Assembly (NCBI GenBank): GCA_965220235.1
Contig: OZ244815.1
Location: 1,736,001-1,800,000, forward strand
Reading direction: 5' to 3'
Source: Bin55 sp965220235
GTDB lineage: Bacteria; Pseudomonadota; Gammaproteobacteria; Pseudomonadales; Azotimanducaceae
DNA length: 64,000 bases
Of this stretch, positions 51,052 to 60,139 are shown in pieces; position 1 is the first letter of the stretch; every line of letters begins with the position of its first letter. A program made the translations under genes and the position numbers. Under the pieces are notes generated by a model that had not been told where the DNA came from, did not search any database, and was given only the letters and a program-made list of their open reading frames with translations.

Positions 51052-52455
51052 CTAGATTTCCTTGGGTTTCCTCTCCAATGCGGAGGCGCCATCGCCATTG
51101 AATAGAGGTTTTGACTTCGCGTCTTTAGGGTCATCAGACTTTACGCTACTCGAGCTGCTAGGTATCACGATTTCGTCTGAATGACCGCTTCGAACTTTCG
51201 CTACTTCGGGGTACATCAGTCTGAAAAGTAATGTACTTCCACCAACAAGCAGTGCACTGACTAACATCGCGGTACGGATGGAGTAGGCCTCCGCTAACCA
51301 TGCGATTGGAATTATTGCTACCGGCATTAGTCCATGGACAGTCCACGAAATCGACATAACGCGCCCCCTTAGCTCCGGCGGCACAGCAAGCTGGAGCATG
51401 CTCATATTCAGCGAACCCATCGCTGAATATGCGATACCAACGAAGAACAGCGCGAATGCTGCGCTCAACATGGTCGTGCACAGCGCGAAGATGGTCAATG
51501 CGAGCGACCAGATAAATGCAGAGATAAAAAGCGTTCGACCTTTTCGTCGTAGATCGCCAGCCTGTGCAAAAATCAACGATCCGCTTAATGCACCAATTCC
51601 CATACTGGTCAACAAGAAACCGTAGTCTTCTGGACGATTCGAAAGTACTTCAGCGTTATAGACTGGCATCAAGAAAGTAGGAGCGAATCCAAATGACATC
51701 GGCACTAGCCCTATCCAGATAAGTCCTTTCACAACGTTGTCGTGCCAAACAAATCGGAGCGCTTCTGCGATATCTTCCCAAACAGGTGGTTTTCTTTCGC
51801 TGTGTGGTTCGCCGCGGAAATCTAGCATGATCGTCCATACCACGGAACCGAGATACAACGCTGTTATGAAGAAAAAGACCAATCCGACGCCAGTTGCTGA
51901 TGTCGTGTCGCCGGCGGCGAACCACCCAATCAATATGCCCGCGATCGACGGTCCAAGAATGCGCGCCGCGTTATACGTCGAACTCGAGAGCATCATCGCG
52001 TTCGTCAGCATTTTCGGGCCAACAATTTCCGGCACGATGGTACTGCGGGCTGGCATGCTTAGCGCCAGAACAGTGCCATTGATCACGCCGAAAATAATGA
52101 AATGGTCGTAAGTTACGTGACCGGCAAAGATGATCCAGCCAAAAATCCCGGTCGCGACCGCATTCAAACTCTGTGAAAGAACCATGACCGGTTTCTTCTC
52201 GAACCGATCTGCGATGACGCCTCCTAAAGGTCCAACGATTACGGATGGCGCCATAAATGCAATCATGACCCCGGATAAAGCGAGGGCCGACTCGGTGATG
52301 TCGTAGGTTAACCAACCACGAGCAACGATCTGCATCTGCATGCCGAACGATGCCGACATGCTTGAGATCCAAATTAGGCGGAAGTCACGGTGTTCGAACG
52401 CATTGAGCATTCGAACTCTCTGCCAGATCGACTTTCGGGAGGCAGAGGTACTCAA
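51052..52455 (-). CDS. MFS transporter (DHA3/EntS-like)
   Basis: Major facilitator with 12 TM segments in 467 residues, then a polar Ser/Asp/Lys tail of about 50. Seen: an N-terminal FRLIWISSMSASFGMQMQIVARGWL, the MFS motif A-like GGVIADRFEKKPVMV, and VPPELRGRVMSISW in the second half. These place it in the multidrug/enterobactin exporter branch (MFS_3). First gene of the pair with the acyl-CoA synthetase. An A+T-rich segment upstream (52500-52560) holds ttttcgat twice, 11 bases apart, possibly an operator. Confidence 0.9.
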   Translation of the reverse strand: MSTSASRKSIWQRVRMLNAFEHRDFRLIWISSMSASFGMQMQIVARGWLTYDITESALALSGVMIAFMAPSVIVGPLGGVIADRFEKKPVMVLSQSLNAVATGIFGWIIFAGHVTYDHFIIFGVINGTVLALSMPARSTIVPEIVGPKMLTNAMMLSSSTYNAARILGPSIAGILIGWFAAGDTTSATGVGLVFFFITALYLGSVVWTIMLDFRGEPHSERKPPVWEDIAEALRFVWHDNVVKGLIWIGLVPMSFGFAPTFLMPVYNAEVLSNRPEDYGFLLTSMGIGALSGSLIFAQAGDLRRKGRTLFISAFIWSLALTIFALCTTMLSAAFALFFVGIAYSAMGSLNMSMLQLAVPPELRGRVMSISWTVHGLMPVAIIPIAWLAEAYSIRTAMLVSALLVGGSTLLFRLMYPEVAKVRSGHSDEIVIPSSSSSVKSDDPKDAKSKPLFNGDGASALERKPKEI

Positions 52456-52586
52456 ACAGAAGATACGGTAATAAAGAGCGGCGAATTTTAGGGATTTAGC
52501 TTAATTGCGTCTCACCCTTGATCAATTTTCGATGTATTTTCGATATAAATCAATAAGATATAGGAATCTGTACTTACCGTTGAAGG

Positions 52587-53837
52587 CTACTGCGAATTGA
52601 GGAACGCTCTTACGTCCCCTTGATTGTGATACCGCTCTGGGATGGGGAATTTGAAGATTCGCGCAGCGTTTAAACCGAGTATCTTCGCACGTTGCGCATC
52701 CGTCAGCTGAGACATCGTGCGTTCGATCGCTGGAGCAGAATGTGGCCACGTACCTTCATGATGCGGGTAGTCATTCGCCCAAAGGAAGTTGTCGACGAGA
52801 TTGTGCTCCGCCGCTAGGTCCAGTCCTGGCTTGTCCTCTTGAAAGGTTGCGAAACCGTTCGAACGAAAAAAGTCGCTCGGCATTTTCGCGAGTTCTGGAC
52901 GAACGAACATGTGGTGCTTTCGATACGCTTCATCGAGCGCCCAGATTGTCCAAGGGACCCATCCTATTCCGGCTTCGACACTGCCGAATCGCAAGTTTGG
53001 GTAGCGTTCGAGTACACCAGACGCACATAGATTCGCAATCGGTTCCATCGTCGGCGCCAATGAGTGAACTGCATAGTTAATGACGGCACCACCAAACCCT
53101 CGAGACGTCCGAGGATCTCGGCCTGTCGATACATGAAACGTCATCGGTATATCTGCAGCTTCGATGGCCTCCCATAACGGATCGAATTCGGGTAGGTTGT
53201 AGTTCAGGTGTTCGTGATCACCGGGACCCCATATCGGCTTACATGGTAGAGCCAATCCACGAAAACCCAATTCTGAAGTACGCTGAATTTCAGCGATCGC
53301 ACCAGGGATATCTGCCGTTGCAATGCACGCCATCGGCGAAAGGCGATCGTTGAAGTCACCAAACACCTCCCAAGCCCAGTCGTTCCATACTCGGCACATT
53401 GCCTGGCTGAAGATAGGGTCTGACGTTGCCCAGATGACAAGGCCTTTATTCGGAAATAGAACCTCCGCATCGACGCCGTCTGCGGCCAAATCGGTGATTC
53501 GTTCTTCAGGTGTAACTCCTGCACCATTGCGAAGAGCGTCTTCACCTTCGAATTTGATGTTACGAATGCGTACGGGCCGAAACCCTTCAGTTTTCTGGAA
53601 TTTATGCCCTTTTTTGTCGGTACTGACACCAGGCAATCGATGTTGGAACTTTTTATTCATTCGCTTTTGCCATAGGTCAGCGGGTTCCTGCACGTGCCCA
53701 TCTAGCGAAACCATGAAGTACTTATTCGGGTCATCAGGACGCGCGGTTCGCGTCCAGTTATCGATACCGGGAGTTTCGAGTCGCCACGCGTTGTTTTGAT
53801 CGACGTCTTGAGTTTCTGATCGCATGGCAAGCTTCAA
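52587..53837 (-). CDS. amidohydrolase family protein (COG2159), copy 1
   Basis: Metal-dependent TIM-barrel hydrolase or decarboxylase related to ACMSD and gamma-resorcylate decarboxylase. Seen: 416 residues, opening YFMVSLDGHVQEPADLWQKR (the metal site reduced from HxH to DGH), a central FHVSTGRDP, FGSVEAGIGWVPWTIWALD, and the closing WANDYPHHEGTWPHS, all family positions. The C-terminus AKILGLNAARIFKFPIPE is standard. Substrate unknown. It is divergent from the DUF924 gene and distinct from the second copy at 60.1 kb. Confidence 0.88.
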   Translation of the reverse strand: MKLAMRSETQDVDQNNAWRLETPGIDNWTRTARPDDPNKYFMVSLDGHVQEPADLWQKRMNKKFQHRLPGVSTDKKGHKFQKTEGFRPVRIRNIKFEGEDALRNGAGVTPEERITDLAADGVDAEVLFPNKGLVIWATSDPIFSQAMCRVWNDWAWEVFGDFNDRLSPMACIATADIPGAIAEIQRTSELGFRGLALPCKPIWGPGDHEHLNYNLPEFDPLWEAIEAADIPMTFHVSTGRDPRTSRGFGGAVINYAVHSLAPTMEPIANLCASGVLERYPNLRFGSVEAGIGWVPWTIWALDEAYRKHHMFVRPELAKMPSDFFRSNGFATFQEDKPGLDLAAEHNLVDNFLWANDYPHHEGTWPHSAPAIERTMSQLTDAQRAKILGLNAARIFKFPIPERYHNQGDVRAFLNSQ

Positions 53838-53915
53838 GGAAGTAATTCGGCGGGAAATGGTACCTTAGTGCTACGAGAAGACGGATATATTTGCCGTGTA
53901 GGTTTAGGTGTTAAC

Positions 53916-54515
53916 GTGAGTTCACAGAGCGATATTAGCGAACAGGATCGGATTCTCAAATACTGGTTTGGCGAAGACCAGAACGATCCTGATTCCATCA
54001 AACAAAAGCAGAAAATCTGGTACACAGGTGGGGCGAAGATCGATCGCGAGATTAAGAAGGAATTCGGAGAGATATACGAGCGTGCTGCAAACGAAACTCT
54101 CCTGCACTGGGCGGACGCATCGAATGGTGCGTTGGCGCTAGTGATCCTCCTTGATCAATTCTCGCGCAACCTTTATAGGAATTCATCGCTCGCATTCACT
54201 CAAGATCCAATGGCACGGGCTGTGGCAAAACGCGCTTTTAATCTTGGGCTTGATCGAGAGATGTCCGTCCCTGGACGCATTTTCTTGCTACACCCATTTC
54301 ACCATAGCGAGGAGCTGGTCGATCAATTATTCGGTAGAGACAGACTAAGTGATCTGATCGATGAAGGTCATGCTGACTGGCGTGAAATGCTGGATAGCAG
54401 CGTTGAATGGTTCGATCACCATCTTGAAATCGTGAAACGTTTCTCGCGGTTCCCGCATCGAAACGCACAATTAGGACGCCAATCAACCAAAGCGGAAGAA
54501 GCGTTTCTTGAATAG
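53916..54515 (+). CDS. DUF924 family protein
   Basis: Function unknown, all-helical (TPR-like) family. Seen: about 199 residues with RILKYWFGE, the diagnostic ALALVILLDQFSRNLYRNS, FLLHPFHHSEEL and RFPHRNAQLGR. The open frame reaches back to GTG 53868. GTG 53916 is preferred because the family core begins within ten residues and because a start at 53868 would leave only 30 bases for the divergent promoters. Stands alone. Confidence 0.85.
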   Translation: MSSQSDISEQDRILKYWFGEDQNDPDSIKQKQKIWYTGGAKIDREIKKEFGEIYERAANETLLHWADASNGALALVILLDQFSRNLYRNSSLAFTQDPMARAVAKRAFNLGLDREMSVPGRIFLLHPFHHSEELVDQLFGRDRLSDLIDEGHADWREMLDSSVEWFDHHLEIVKRFSRFPHRNAQLGRQSTKAEEAFLE

Positions 54516-54651
54516 TAGAGTGATATAGCGACATAGCTAGGCGCTCGGACCCGAATGACATGAGTGTTGCTGTTAGGTTAGTGTGCATGGCTCAAGAGTG
54601 GTCTCGAAACGTCAAATAAATCAACCATTTACTTCGTTCATTGAACTGGAA

Positions 54652-54678
54652 TTGACGCTCAATTCTGCACGTTACAAT
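54652..54678 (+). promoter_or_regulatory. possible promoter of TonB-dependent receptor
   Basis: TTGACG at 54652-54657 and TACAAT at 54673-54678 with a 15-base spacer, shorter than ideal. Transcription from here would begin near 54685, inside the longest open frame, which supports the short receptor start at 54730. Confidence 0.4.
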
Positions 54679-54729
54679 CTGTTACAGCTCCGCAATCGTT
54701 GCGGTAGGGTTTTTCATCGGGGAATGTAT

Positions 54730-57318
54730 ATGTCAAGACTCTCATTTATTCCAGCATTCGGATTAGTGCTGACATTGGTTTTACCAGGAGTCCAAGCGCA
54801 AAATGAGAATGAAAGTGGTGACGATGATGATGGTAAGTACATCGAAGAAATCGTCGTAACCGCTGAGAAACGCGAAGAAAACGTTCTGGAAGTTCCAGTA
54901 ACGATGTCTGCCTTCAATGACCAGATGATCGAAGAATTAGGTATGACAAGCCAGGACGACTTAGAGCAATTGGTGGCTGGTTTGCAATTCCAAGACAACG
55001 GACAACAAACTGGTCAAGGTACGACCATCCGCGGAATCGGTACTCGACTTGCAGGCGAAAGTCATGCGGACTTGGCCGTTGCTACTTACGTTGACGGTGC
55101 CTACACCCTAGGCACCTATGGTGTTGCTCCTAATATGTTTGACCTAGAGCGAATCGAAGTCGCACGGGGTCCGCAAGGGACACTCAATGGACGAAACTCG
55201 ATTGCTGGATCCATCAGTTACCACTTCCGGAAACCAACCGACGAGTGGGATTTACTTTTGCACTCCGAACTTACAGACCAGTTCACCCAACGCTATGGAA
55301 TCGCATTTGGTGGACCTATTTCTGAGAACGTCAGCTTCCGTATTAACGGCAGTTACTACGAAGGCGATGGTGCTCAGAAGAACATTGGATTAGGAGGCGA
55401 TTACGACGCACCAGATCAGAAGTACATCGCGCCACAATTGCGGTTCAAGACAGACAGGATGGACTTGAACGTTCGCTATTCGAAGCTAGATGACGACGGA
55501 TCACCACGAACTCAGATCCTATTGTCGGAAGTCGATCGTAATGACCCTGACGGCAACGAGAACTTCGACCAATGGCGGGGTGAATTGCCTTCCGTGCCGG
55601 ATGGTTGCCCACCAGGAAGACCCGCTTTCTTGTGTGGCGACATAAAAAACGAAGTTAATTTGAACCGTTCTGGGGAGAGTGGTGGCTCAGCTGAACAAGG
55701 TGCGATTTCGTTCAGTTACGAACTCTCAGATCAATACTCCTTACGTTACAACTACGGCGATACGAATAACTTCTCGACAGTATTTCGAGATCGCGACATG
55801 ACCAATCGTGTGTCAAGCACGAGTGATCCATTTATTGCATCTGACGCGCCAGTACCGTTTTCGGACGCAGCGATTAATGTTTGGTACGACTACACGGAAA
55901 GCTCACACGAGTTGCAGCTTGTCTCGCACCTTGAAGGTGGTTTTAACTACATAGTTGGCCTATTTACGTACGAAAACACGACCGAGTGGTACGTACCAGT
56001 GTTCAACTACACGAACGTTTGGCGTCATGAAACCGCGGACGAAGCTGCGCGAGCGGCCGGATTCGCAAACTGCCAGGAAATCGTTGACACGATCCTAATC
56101 CCCTGGGAACTAACGACTCAAGCAGCTATAGACGCTGGCGGTCGAGGCAACTATTGGCAATGTCCTGATGGAAACGACCATACCCAGACATTGTTGTTTG
56201 GTACCACCGCAAGCTCAGAGACCAAGGCTGCATTCGTTAACGCCGAGTACGAATTTAGCGATCTCTGGCAAGTCTCTGGTGGTCTTCGCTTCACCGAGGA
56301 TGTTAAGAACCAAGGCTTTCAGGGTGGTTTTTTCATCGGTGATTTCGGTTTTATCGGTGGTGGCAGAGTACCAATTGAAATCATCTTCGATGACTCGGAT
56401 CCGAACACGAGAACATGGAATCAACCGATTGGTCATATAAGCCTCGAATACACGCCGGTAGTAGATCGGTTGCTATACGGTCGAATTTCCACCGGCTATC
56501 GAGCAGGTGGATTCAATAGCAAGTCGGCGGCTGCGCCGGCGTTTATCAAGGAAGAGACCTTGGTCAACTACGAAGCAGGAATGAAAGGACTGTTTATGGA
56601 TGGTCGGCTTCAGCTATCTTCAGGTGTGTTTTTCAACGATTTCAATGATTATCAAATTACTGGCTTGATCGACAACCCGACACTCATTCCAGATCCTTTC
56701 AGCGATACGCCGATAGTCGAATTCACTGACAATATCGAAGATACGAAGATATGGGGGGCAGAGGTTGAATTTATTTTTGCGCTCGCTGAAAACTGGCGAT
56801 TGAGCGGGTTTTACGCGTATCTTGACTCGAAGATCGGTGAACACTTTGAAGTAATTCGTGGTCACCCGAATCCTCAAACCGGGACGTACGAACACATTGA
56901 TTTCGAGTCGGGCGAACGGGTGACGAGCGAGTACATTCTGCCTTCGGATATGACTGGGCATCAACTGCCTATGCAACCAAACCATAAATTCGCCATATCT
57001 GCGATTTACGAACGGCAACTTGATATCGGCGGAAATCTGCAGCTGCTTGGTACGTACAGCTGGGTTGACGATCGCGCTTCCGATTTGAGCAACCTTCAAA
57101 TTTCCACGTTACCTGCTTATTCCAGAACGGACATTCGGGGTACTTGGACGTCGGACGATGAGCGACTCAGCGCAACCCTGTTTGTACAAAACCTCTTTGA
57201 CGAAATAGGTCTTATCGAGTTTCTCTTGGAATCTACGAACTCCGCGGCACCGTCATCCGGTACTTTGACGCAACCACGACAATTCGGTTTGGAAGTTCGC
57301 TGGCGACCAAGCATCTAG
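54730..57318 (+). CDS. TonB-dependent outer-membrane receptor
   Basis: Energised outer-membrane importer; ligand unknown. Seen: 862 residues from ATG 54730 (ggggaa ribosome site, then a signal peptide SFIPAFGLVLTLVLPGVQA). The TonB box is EEIVVTAEKREENVLEVPV; a plug domain (about 45-165) has TIRGIGTRLAG and ERIEVARGPQGTLNGRNSIAGS, followed by a 22-strand-type barrel ending in an aromatic-rich strand FGLEVRWRPSI. The open frame extends to 54583 but that part has no signal-like character. The family branch (short acidic linker, no FecR-type N-terminal domain) is common in catabolic clusters of marine gammaproteobacteria. A strong terminator follows. Confidence 0.93.
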   Translation: MSRLSFIPAFGLVLTLVLPGVQAQNENESGDDDDGKYIEEIVVTAEKREENVLEVPVTMSAFNDQMIEELGMTSQDDLEQLVAGLQFQDNGQQTGQGTTIRGIGTRLAGESHADLAVATYVDGAYTLGTYGVAPNMFDLERIEVARGPQGTLNGRNSIAGSISYHFRKPTDEWDLLLHSELTDQFTQRYGIAFGGPISENVSFRINGSYYEGDGAQKNIGLGGDYDAPDQKYIAPQLRFKTDRMDLNVRYSKLDDDGSPRTQILLSEVDRNDPDGNENFDQWRGELPSVPDGCPPGRPAFLCGDIKNEVNLNRSGESGGSAEQGAISFSYELSDQYSLRYNYGDTNNFSTVFRDRDMTNRVSSTSDPFIASDAPVPFSDAAINVWYDYTESSHELQLVSHLEGGFNYIVGLFTYENTTEWYVPVFNYTNVWRHETADEAARAAGFANCQEIVDTILIPWELTTQAAIDAGGRGNYWQCPDGNDHTQTLLFGTTASSETKAAFVNAEYEFSDLWQVSGGLRFTEDVKNQGFQGGFFIGDFGFIGGGRVPIEIIFDDSDPNTRTWNQPIGHISLEYTPVVDRLLYGRISTGYRAGGFNSKSAAAPAFIKEETLVNYEAGMKGLFMDGRLQLSSGVFFNDFNDYQITGLIDNPTLIPDPFSDTPIVEFTDNIEDTKIWGAEVEFIFALAENWRLSGFYAYLDSKIGEHFEVIRGHPNPQTGTYEHIDFESGERVTSEYILPSDMTGHQLPMQPNHKFAISAIYERQLDIGGNLQLLGTYSWVDDRASDLSNLQISTLPAYSRTDIRGTWTSDDERLSATLFVQNLFDEIGLIEFLLESTNSAAPSSGTLTQPRQFGLEVRWRPSI

Positions 57319-57325
57319 CACACTA

Positions 57326-57361
57326 GATTGAGGTGCGACTCGATTGGGTCGCGCCTCAATC
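57326..57361 (+). terminator. terminator after TonB-dependent receptor
   Basis: A 14-bp stem (57326-57339 with 57348-57361, a single G-T wobble) and an 8-base loop sits 8 bases after the receptor stop, followed by the T-rich ttctc. The stem is nearly symmetrical and could also stop transcription arriving from the convergent SMP-30 operon. The rest of the gap to 57534 shows nothing else. Confidence 0.8.
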
Positions 57362-57534
57362 TTCTCGGGAAGCAAAATCACCGTCGGTTGAGGTCGCTAT
57401 CGAAGAAAGCCGGTCCAGACACACTCGATCGGCTCTTATTACGAAGGCGGTTTGCTCAGAAGTAGCGTATATAGATCAGCGAGATCTTTGATCTTGTGAA
57501 TTCGGAAAGACGTTGTCGCTAACTTCGAGAGTTC

Positions 57535-58515
57535 TCACACGTACGGAACGCCTTGCGCTTCGACATAAAGTGAGTAGATCGAGTGCGAACCGCAAATGAA
57601 GAGACGATTTCGCTTGGTACCTCCGAAGCATAGGTTTGCGCACCCTTCAGGAAGGTGAATCTTTCCAATCACATTGCCGTCCGGGTTGAACACGTGAACA
57701 CCATCTTCGTCAGGATCGCCCCAACCAGTGCTTGCCCAAACGTTGCCGTCCGTGTCACAACGGATGCCGTCTGTCGATGTCTGCCCCATATTGCAAAAGA
57801 CGCGATGGTTACTGATTGACTTACCGTCTGAGCTTACATCGTATTGGTGAATATCGCGCGGATGTCCTGGTTTGTGGGATGCGCCGGTGTCGACGATGTA
57901 AAGAGTCCGGTAGTCAGGAGAAAAGCACAATCCGTTCGGTTTTTCTAGTTCCTCGTCGACTACGGCTGCCGATAAATCAGCGGGGTCAATCCGATACGTT
58001 CGTGTAGGCAACTCAAACGGAGCCTTGTGACCTTCGTAGTTCCAGATGATGCCGTATCCTGGGTCGGTAAACCAGATACCTCCGTCTGGATGCACCACGA
58101 TGTCATTCGGTGCATTGAGACGTTTGCCATCGAAGGAGTCCATGAGCACCGTGATTGTTCCGTCGTGTTCAGTACGAGTGACGCGTCGTGCGCCGTGCTC
58201 ACAAGAAACCAAGCGACCCTGACGATCACGCGTGTGCCCGTTTGAGTTATTGGCAGGTTGTCGATAGACGGTCGTTTCACCCGTTATCTCGTCCCATCGC
58301 AGAATACGGTCATTCGGAATATCACTACACAAGAAGAAACGTCCATCGCCAAACCAGACTGGACCTTCAGCCCAGCGAGCGCCCGTGTACAGTCGTTCAA
58401 GCGACGAACTGCCCAGTATGTATTGTCGGAAACTTGCGTCGACGACTTCGACCGCAGGATCTGGATAACGTTGAGGTGCCGTCCAGTCGCGTGGAAGGTT
58501 GAACGAATTCGGCAT
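57535..58515 (-). CDS. SMP-30/gluconolactonase family protein
   Basis: Six-bladed beta-propeller lactonase or related hydrolase. Seen: 326 residues from ATG 58515, which has AAGGAG about 10 bases upstream; the frame is open to 58578 but that overlaps the upstream gene. Hallmarks: GARWAEGPVWFGDGRFFLCSD (family Glu ligand), NDIVVHPDGGIWFTDPGYG (Asn and Asp ligands), EKPNGLCFSPDYRTLYIVDT (Asn and Asp). No signal peptide. Last gene of a minus-strand operon (amidohydrolase, kdsD, exported protein, lactonase), suggesting hydrolysis of a lactone intermediate. Confidence 0.92.
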   Translation of the reverse strand: MPNSFNLPRDWTAPQRYPDPAVEVVDASFRQYILGSSSLERLYTGARWAEGPVWFGDGRFFLCSDIPNDRILRWDEITGETTVYRQPANNSNGHTRDRQGRLVSCEHGARRVTRTEHDGTITVLMDSFDGKRLNAPNDIVVHPDGGIWFTDPGYGIIWNYEGHKAPFELPTRTYRIDPADLSAAVVDEELEKPNGLCFSPDYRTLYIVDTGASHKPGHPRDIHQYDVSSDGKSISNHRVFCNMGQTSTDGIRCDTDGNVWASTGWGDPDEDGVHVFNPDGNVIGKIHLPEGCANLCFGGTKRNRLFICGSHSIYSLYVEAQGVPYV

Positions 58516-58537
58516 AAGAACGAGACTCCTTAAGTCT

Positions 58538-59143
58538 TTACGAGTGTTGTGCGTCGTGTGGAACGGGATCGTACACAAGGATGTAAGTTAGTCGTTTGGC
58601 ACCTTTGGGTTTAACTGTGATCTTGATTTCCATCACACCGGAGCGTTCGAGATTGAACTCATGAGTTACTCGGCGCGACGTTGATGAATATTTCTCTGTC
58701 AGTTTGCGGTTTGACCATCGCACGGTGCGACCGTGAATTTTTCCTATTACGAATTTGCGAGGTTCTAGCATCTGCGGGCAGGTCACGACAATATCGGATC
58801 CTTGCTGCGCTAACGTCAATTCTTGGCATGCGAGAATCTTGGGTAAATTCGCGGTTGCGCCGCCTGCGGCGGGACCGCCTTGGCGTCTGGGAACTGGCAT
58901 GAGCACGCCGCCTGCGCCCACGGCGACATTGGTACCGAATCCACTTGATGATGGCTTCGCTTTCCTAACTTTCGGTCGTCGTTCTGCGGTTAGGTCTCGA
59001 TTGAGTTGCCAGTCGCCGATCAGACTTGGTTTTTGGTTCGCGACCGCAGGAAACGTAAGGAATGCTGCAGCGCAAACGAACAAGCATGCGAATACGAGCT
59101 TGTGCGCAGAGCTTGCACCTTCATTAAGTGATTTCCTTTCCAT
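58538..59143 (-). CDS. exported protein of unknown function
   Basis: Not recognised. Seen: 201 residues with a signal peptide (hydrophobic LVFACLFVCAAAFLTFPAVA, cleavage near AVANQ). After that come GDWQLNRDLTAERR, a Gly/Ala/Pro-rich low-complexity stretch (about 65-95), then a beta-rich C-terminal half (LTLAQQGSDIVVTCP, VTHEFNLERSGVMEIKITV) resembling a lipocalin-like or calycin strand order. The start follows the kdsD stop after 2 bases. Similar sequences (WxLN opening) occur as small periplasmic proteins beside catabolic genes; no function known to me. Confidence 0.75.
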   Translation of the reverse strand: MERKSLNEGASSAHKLVFACLFVCAAAFLTFPAVANQKPSLIGDWQLNRDLTAERRPKVRKAKPSSSGFGTNVAVGAGGVLMPVPRRQGGPAAGGATANLPKILACQELTLAQQGSDIVVTCPQMLEPRKFVIGKIHGRTVRWSNRKLTEKYSSTSRRVTHEFNLERSGVMEIKITVKPKGAKRLTYILVYDPVPHDAQHS

Positions 59144-59145
59144 TG

Positions 59146-60135
59146 TTAAAGTCCAGCTGCTACCAAATCCTGCATGCGTATCAATCCTATCGGACGTTTA
59201 TCTTCGAGCACCACAAGCGATGTGATCTGTGAATCGCGCATTCTCTCCAAGCAGTCGAATGCTCTAGACTCGGCTTCGATTGATCCATGTTTCACATCAG
59301 GTAGACCACTGTTTCGTCGGCTCATCCCGTAGCAGTCGCGACCACTCACTTCTAGGTCAAGCTTGTGGCGTTCTGCCAGCCGTCGAATGTCGCCGTCAGT
59401 GAGCATTCCAAAGAGTGTATCGTCTGGCTCGGTTAATAACGCAAGTCCCAGTCCTTTAGAAGACATCTCGTAGATCACATCGTTTAACGATGCATCGGCT
59501 GAGATTTTGGGTAGCGCGTCGCTCTTCACCATCAAATCGTTGACACTCAAGAGCAATCGACGTCCTAATGTCCCACTTGGATGGAATTGAGCGAAGTCAT
59601 CGATCGTGAATCCTTTCGCTTGTTGGACACAGATGGCAAGTACATCGCAAATCGCTAAACTCGTACCACTGCTGATGGTCGGGGCGAGATCCCACTCGTC
59701 GATCTCGGGGATTTTTGGAATCGTTAGCGCGATGTCTGCGAGCATTGAAAGATTGGAATTCGCTTCTGACAAACTAACGACCGAGCCACTCGTGACGTTT
59801 TTATATTGACGTACGAATTCGAGCGTCTCTTCATTGCCCCCGCTTTTCGAGATCGCGAGCATGGCCGTACCTTCATTCACGATCCCAAGATCACCGTGCA
59901 GCGCTTCAACTGGGTGTACGAAGACTGCGCGCGTGCCCGTACTGTTGAGAGTCGCAGCCGCCTTTTGACCAATCAAACCGCTCTTGCCGATTCCGGTCAC
60001 GACCAGAATTGATTCAAGTCCGGCGATTAGTTCTACTGCTTTGGCAAACGAAGTGTCAAGTAACGTCCTTGTTTCATGCATTGCACGCTCATAGGACGCC
60101 AACATGCGTCTGCCTTCTTCGAGCGCGTCGCTCAT
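59146..60135 (-). CDS. kdsD: arabinose-5-phosphate isomerase (KdsD/KpsF/GutQ family)
   Basis: Converts ribulose 5-phosphate to arabinose 5-phosphate, the first step to Kdo of LPS. Seen: 329 residues from ATG 60135 (E. coli KdsD 328), SIS domain with VVTGIGKSGLIGQKAAATL and HGDLGIV, TSGSVVSLSEANSN, the family segment PTISSGTSLAICDVLA, HPSGTLGRRLL, and two CBS domains (VNDLMVKSDALPKIS; LEDKRPIGLIRMQDLV). It starts 4 bases after the upstream amidohydrolase gene. KdsD usually sits beside kdsC and lpt genes; its place here is unusual and a paralogous sugar-phosphate role (GutQ-like) is possible. Confidence 0.88.
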   Translation of the reverse strand: MSDALEEGRRMLASYERAMHETRTLLDTSFAKAVELIAGLESILVVTGIGKSGLIGQKAAATLNSTGTRAVFVHPVEALHGDLGIVNEGTAMLAISKSGGNEETLEFVRQYKNVTSGSVVSLSEANSNLSMLADIALTIPKIPEIDEWDLAPTISSGTSLAICDVLAICVQQAKGFTIDDFAQFHPSGTLGRRLLLSVNDLMVKSDALPKISADASLNDVIYEMSSKGLGLALLTEPDDTLFGMLTDGDIRRLAERHKLDLEVSGRDCYGMSRRNSGLPDVKHGSIEAESRAFDCLERMRDSQITSLVVLEDKRPIGLIRMQDLVAAGL

Positions 60136-60139
60136 GTGT

